Positions 61,496 to 64,000 of a DNA stretch of 64,000 nucleotides are shown one piece after another. Both the position numbers and the translations under genes were made by a program. Source of the DNA: Spirosoma terrae (GTDB lineage: Bacteria > Bacteroidota > Bacteroidia > Cytophagales > Spirosomataceae); contig NZ_JAAFZH010000002.1 in the NCBI RefSeq assembly GCF_010435915.1, positions 637,532 through 701,531 of the forward strand, given 5' to 3'. The notes below the pieces were generated by a model. The model was not told the DNA's origin and ran no database searches. It saw only the letters and a program-made list of their open reading frames with translations. Every line of letters starts with the position of its first letter. Within the stretch, counting starts at the first letter, position 1.

Positions 61496-63415
61496 ATGAA
61501 AAACTGGCTATATGGTCTGTTCGCTTTTGCCCTGATTTCGTCAGCGCAGGCGCAGACACCAGCTGCGTCTACCTACGTGCGCGACAACTACCAGAAGTTC
61601 GAGTACAAAATTCCAATGCGCGACGGGACTAAACTACACACCGCTGTGTACGTCCCTAAAGATGCGTCGCCGACCAAAAAATACCCGTTTATGATGCAAC
61701 GTACGTGCTATAGCGTAGCACCGTATGGGCCAGATACGTATCCGGGAGCATTAGGCCCGTCTGGTACGTTGATGCGGGATAAGTACATTTTCGTGTATCA
61801 GGATGTACGCGGTCGCTGGATGTCGGAAGGAACCTGGACGAACATGACCCCAACTGTAACCGATCAGCAACCCATAGCGGAAGCAAAGAAAAAAGGGAAG
61901 GCTCCTGCCCGTCAGTCAGCAACGGCCGTTGACGAGAGTTCGGATACGTATGATACGGTAGACTGGCTACTGAAGAACGTAGCAAATAATAATGGCCGTG
62001 TGGGGCAGTGGGGCATTAGTTACCCCGGTTTTTATACCATTGCCGGGGCCGTAGGGGCACATCCTGCCCTGAAAGCGTCATCGCCACAAGCGCCCGTTTC
62101 CGATTTTTTCTTTGACGATTTTCACCATAACGGCGCGTTTATTCAGGCTTATCTGTTTACATTCCCGGTCTTTGGCATACAACACCCACAGCCGACTACA
62201 GAAGCCTGGTATAATAATCAGTTTATCCAGACCGGAACCAAGGATGGTTTTCAGTGGCAGTACGATCTGGGTCCGTTGAAAAACGTTGATAAATACTACA
62301 AAGACAATTTCTACTGGCAGGAAACCGTCGAGCATCCAAACTACGACGAGTTCTGGCAGAAGCGGAGCATTATTCCACATCTGAAAAATATTAAGCATGC
62401 CGTGATGACGGTTGGCGGCTGGTTCGATGCCGAGGATTTATACGGTCCGTTAACCATTTATAAGACTGTCGAAAAGAACAATCCCGGTACGTATAATACG
62501 CTGGTGATGGGCCCCTTTGGACATGGTCGCTGGTCGCGCGAAACGGGACATACCTTGCACAGCAATATTTATTTCGGGGATAGCATCGCTACGTTCTACC
62601 AGCGTAACATCGAAGCCAAATTCTTCGACCATTTTCTGAAAGGACCCGGCGATGGAAAAACGGGTTTGCCCGAAGCGTACTTGTTTAACACGGGACGTAA
62701 CGAATGGAAAACATTCGATAAATGGCCCGCTGCTACGGCGCAAACCGTCCAGTACGCCCTATCCAGTAACGGGAAACTAACGCAGCAACCCGGTAACGGA
62801 TCAGGCTATTCGGAGTTTATCAGCGACCCGATGAAACCCGTTCCGTACACCGAAGATATTACCACAACGCAGGGCTTTACGCCATTCAATTACATGTCGG
62901 AGGATCAGCGGTTTGCCAGCCGTCGCCCCGATGTATTGACGTTCCAGACCGACGTATTGACGGAAGACGTAACCCTGGGTGGCGAGATAACGGCTAAACT
63001 GAAAGTGAGCACGACTGGCACCGATGCTGATTGGGTTGTTAAATTAATTGATGTGTACCCGCCCGATGAGCCGAATCATCCGTACATGCCAAATAAGAAC
63101 ATTACGTTGGGGAATTACCAGCAGATGGTACGGTCGGAAGCTATGCGCGGGCGATTCCGAAATTCATTCGAAAAGCCAGAGCCGTTCAAAGCTAATGAAG
63201 TAACCGATGTTACGTTCCGTTTGCAGGATGTATTGCACACGTTTAAAAAAGGGCACCGGGTTATGATTCAGGTGCAGAGTACGTGGTTTCCGCTGATCGA
63301 CCGTAACCCTCAGAAATACGTTGATAATATTTTCAAGGCCGATGCGGCTGATTTTCAGAAAGCTACGCATCGCGTTTACGATAATTCGGTAATTGAAGTA
63401 CAGGTGCTGAAGTAG
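61496..63415 (+). CDS. Exported CocE/NonD-family hydrolase (S15 type)
   Basis: This 639-residue alpha/beta hydrolase has a signal peptide ending AQAQ (1-20). The catalytic domain shows MRDGTKLHTAVYVPKDA (about 41-57), VYQDVRGRWMSEGTW (about 100-114) and the nucleophile in GQWGISYPG (Ser175). The C-terminal part (about 430-639) is the jelly-roll domain of the family. Relatives are X-Pro dipeptidyl peptidases, cocaine esterase and alpha-amino-acid ester hydrolases or glutaryl-7-ACA acylases, which the exported form resembles most. The natural substrate is unknown. It is a single gene. Confidence 0.9.
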   Translation: MKNWLYGLFAFALISSAQAQTPAASTYVRDNYQKFEYKIPMRDGTKLHTAVYVPKDASPTKKYPFMMQRTCYSVAPYGPDTYPGALGPSGTLMRDKYIFVYQDVRGRWMSEGTWTNMTPTVTDQQPIAEAKKKGKAPARQSATAVDESSDTYDTVDWLLKNVANNNGRVGQWGISYPGFYTIAGAVGAHPALKASSPQAPVSDFFFDDFHHNGAFIQAYLFTFPVFGIQHPQPTTEAWYNNQFIQTGTKDGFQWQYDLGPLKNVDKYYKDNFYWQETVEHPNYDEFWQKRSIIPHLKNIKHAVMTVGGWFDAEDLYGPLTIYKTVEKNNPGTYNTLVMGPFGHGRWSRETGHTLHSNIYFGDSIATFYQRNIEAKFFDHFLKGPGDGKTGLPEAYLFNTGRNEWKTFDKWPAATAQTVQYALSSNGKLTQQPGNGSGYSEFISDPMKPVPYTEDITTTQGFTPFNYMSEDQRFASRRPDVLTFQTDVLTEDVTLGGEITAKLKVSTTGTDADWVVKLIDVYPPDEPNHPYMPNKNITLGNYQQMVRSEAMRGRFRNSFEKPEPFKANEVTDVTFRLQDVLHTFKKGHRVMIQVQSTWFPLIDRNPQKYVDNIFKADAADFQKATHRVYDNSVIEVQVLK

Positions 63416-63532
63416 ATTAGCAGTATCGTGATGGTATAAAAGGAGCCTGTTTGTGGCTAAAGAGAGGGAATCAATTGATTTCTCTCTCTTTGTTTTGTAA
63501 ACACTTAGCTTTGTGTTTTATACTACCGTGCT

Positions 63533-63718
63533 ATGCCTATTGAATCAACATTTATCAATCCATTCACCGACTACGGATTTAAGCGGTTGTTTGGTACCGA
63601 AAAAAATAAACCGTTGTTAATTGACTTTCTGAATCAGTTTTTGCCAGAACGTCATCAGATTGCTGATTTGCATTATGCACAAAATGAGCAATTAGGTGGA
63701 GCGCAAAAAGTGCTTTAA
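63533..63718 (+). pseudogene. 5' fragment of an Rpn/PD-(D/E)XK transposase-like nuclease gene
   Basis: The 61 codons encode INPFTDYGFKRLFGTEKNKP and LIDFLNQFLPERHQIADLHY, the opening of the Rpn/'PD-(D/E)XK transposase' family (normally about 250-300 residues). The similarity ends near NEQLG, before the nuclease active-site residues, and the reading frame stops at the edge of a repeat array. A TAGCTTTG -7-type box lies 22 bases before the ATG. The fragment is therefore a truncated remnant, probably cut by insertion of, or recombination at, the repeats. Confidence 0.75.
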
Positions 63719-63734
63719 ATTCCTGGTTGCGGGC

Positions 63735-63917
63735 GACAAGTTGAGCGCCCTGCGAAGGCCGGTTTTGGGCTTCCATTTCTGGGGCTCGGTCGACAGGCAG
63801 AGCGTTCCAAGAGTCAGGTTTTTTGCTCGTTGGTCGGGTTTCGGTTGACAGGGCGAACGCCCCAGTTGGATAAGTTAAATTTATAAGGCGGGCTACTGCC
63901 GACAAAGCGAACAATCA
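63735..63917. repeat. Degenerate tandem repeat of about 55 bp
   Basis: Units start with GACA at 63735, 63792, 63847 and 63901 (spacings 57, 55 and 54). Each begins GACAN4-5GARCG or GACAN3-4GAACR, and the first two share a GGTTTT-rich middle and a GGG(C/T)TYCGG-like end. The last unit is partial and ends just before the next gene. No gene is convincing here on either strand. A 111-codon minus-strand frame covers the array but has no family resemblance. Confidence 0.6.
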
Positions 63918-63919
63918 GA

Positions 63920-64000
63920 ATGGCAAGACCGCTCAAAATAGGAAAAAACGAGTTTAAGTTTAAGAAGGATGCGCTGGCCTATTACAAAACGATTCTCAAC
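63920..64000 (+). CDS. Start of a DUF3223-like gene, cut by the window edge
   Basis: The last 27 codons read MARPLKIGKNEFKFKKDALA followed by YYKTILN. This resembles the start of DUF3223 proteins (a short 'F-x-x-K-x-x-A-x-x-Y-x-x-I-L' helix region), a domain sometimes found near restriction or defence genes. Too little is present to be sure. Confidence 0.5.
   Translation, partial: MARPLKIGKNEFKFKKDALAYYKTILN

Noticed and set aside
63579..63914. 111-codon minus-strand frame over the Rpn fragment and repeat array
   Set aside because: It spans two unrelated pieces of DNA, and its length is explained by the repeats lacking stops in that frame.
63735..63917. Short CRISPR array
   Set aside because: The units are degenerate along their whole length instead of alternating identical repeats with unique spacers, and no cas gene is present.

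Overview
The window looks like chromosomal DNA of a Bacteroidota bacterium of the order Cytophagales, probably a Spirosoma-like genus (inferred, no database search). The signs are a SusC/RagA TonB-linked outer-membrane protein, TAnnTTTG-type -7 promoter boxes, almost no Shine-Dalgarno sequences, the small Bacteroidota 'histone H1' next to an alpha-oxoamine synthase, the argG/argC arrangement, and several families of fold-back repeats between genes. No rRNA, tRNA, phage, plasmid, CRISPR or intact insertion sequence was recognised.

Layout. 0-3.2 kb: susC-like gene cut off from its expected susD by the left edge, then 1.47 kb of AT-rich DNA without genes. 4.7-12.1 kb: two acidic disordered proteins, an ArnT-like glycosyltransferase, a beta-propeller protein, a cupredoxin-domain protein, meaB and a YceI protein. 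12.1-20.2 kb: ispD, queA, a small 'PRPP synthetase-like' protein, an SMP-30-like lipoprotein, a DUF1080 protein, a frameshifted DUF1772 gene, an NAD(P)-binding protein, an AraC regulator and an M20 amidohydrolase. 20.4-27.0 kb: accC, the alpha-oxoamine synthase with histone H1, a MaoC hydratase, an acyltransferase, an NTF2-like protein and a FabG-like reductase.

27.1-38.0 kb is the most interesting part. It is one leftward block encoding an FHA protein, a 27-residue membrane peptide, a PP2C phosphatase, two tandem Ser/Thr kinases, a 1326-residue protein fusing a RodA/FtsW glycosyltransferase to a penicillin-binding transpeptidase, and a second FHA protein. This is the gene content of the actinobacterial fhaA-fhaB-pstP-rodA-pbpA-pknA-pknB locus, but in a Bacteroidete and with the polymerase and transpeptidase in one chain. 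The likely reading is phospho-signalling control of a peptidoglycan synthase. Four gaps inside the block hold repeats or AT-rich spacer.

38.3-53.3 kb: a membrane protein/HTH pair behind AT-rich palindromes, a 37-residue membrane peptide coupled to a lipid kinase, a CPA2 antiporter with a lipoprotein, argG-glycosyltransferase-argC, an unknown lipoprotein, rarA, an ECF-type sigma factor, adenine deaminase and a DUF5009-like membrane protein. 53.4-60.6 kb is a complete-looking non-phosphorylating L-fucose pathway: dehydrogenase, lactonase, UxaA-type dehydratase, second dehydrogenase, FAH-type hydrolase, FucP transporter and mutarotase. 60.6-64 kb: a second membrane protein/HTH pair behind three palindromes, a CocE-like hydrolase, a truncated Rpn nuclease, a degenerate ~55-bp repeat array and the start of a DUF3223-like gene.

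All family names come from reading the translated sequence and recalling family motifs. Positions of membrane segments and domains are approximate.
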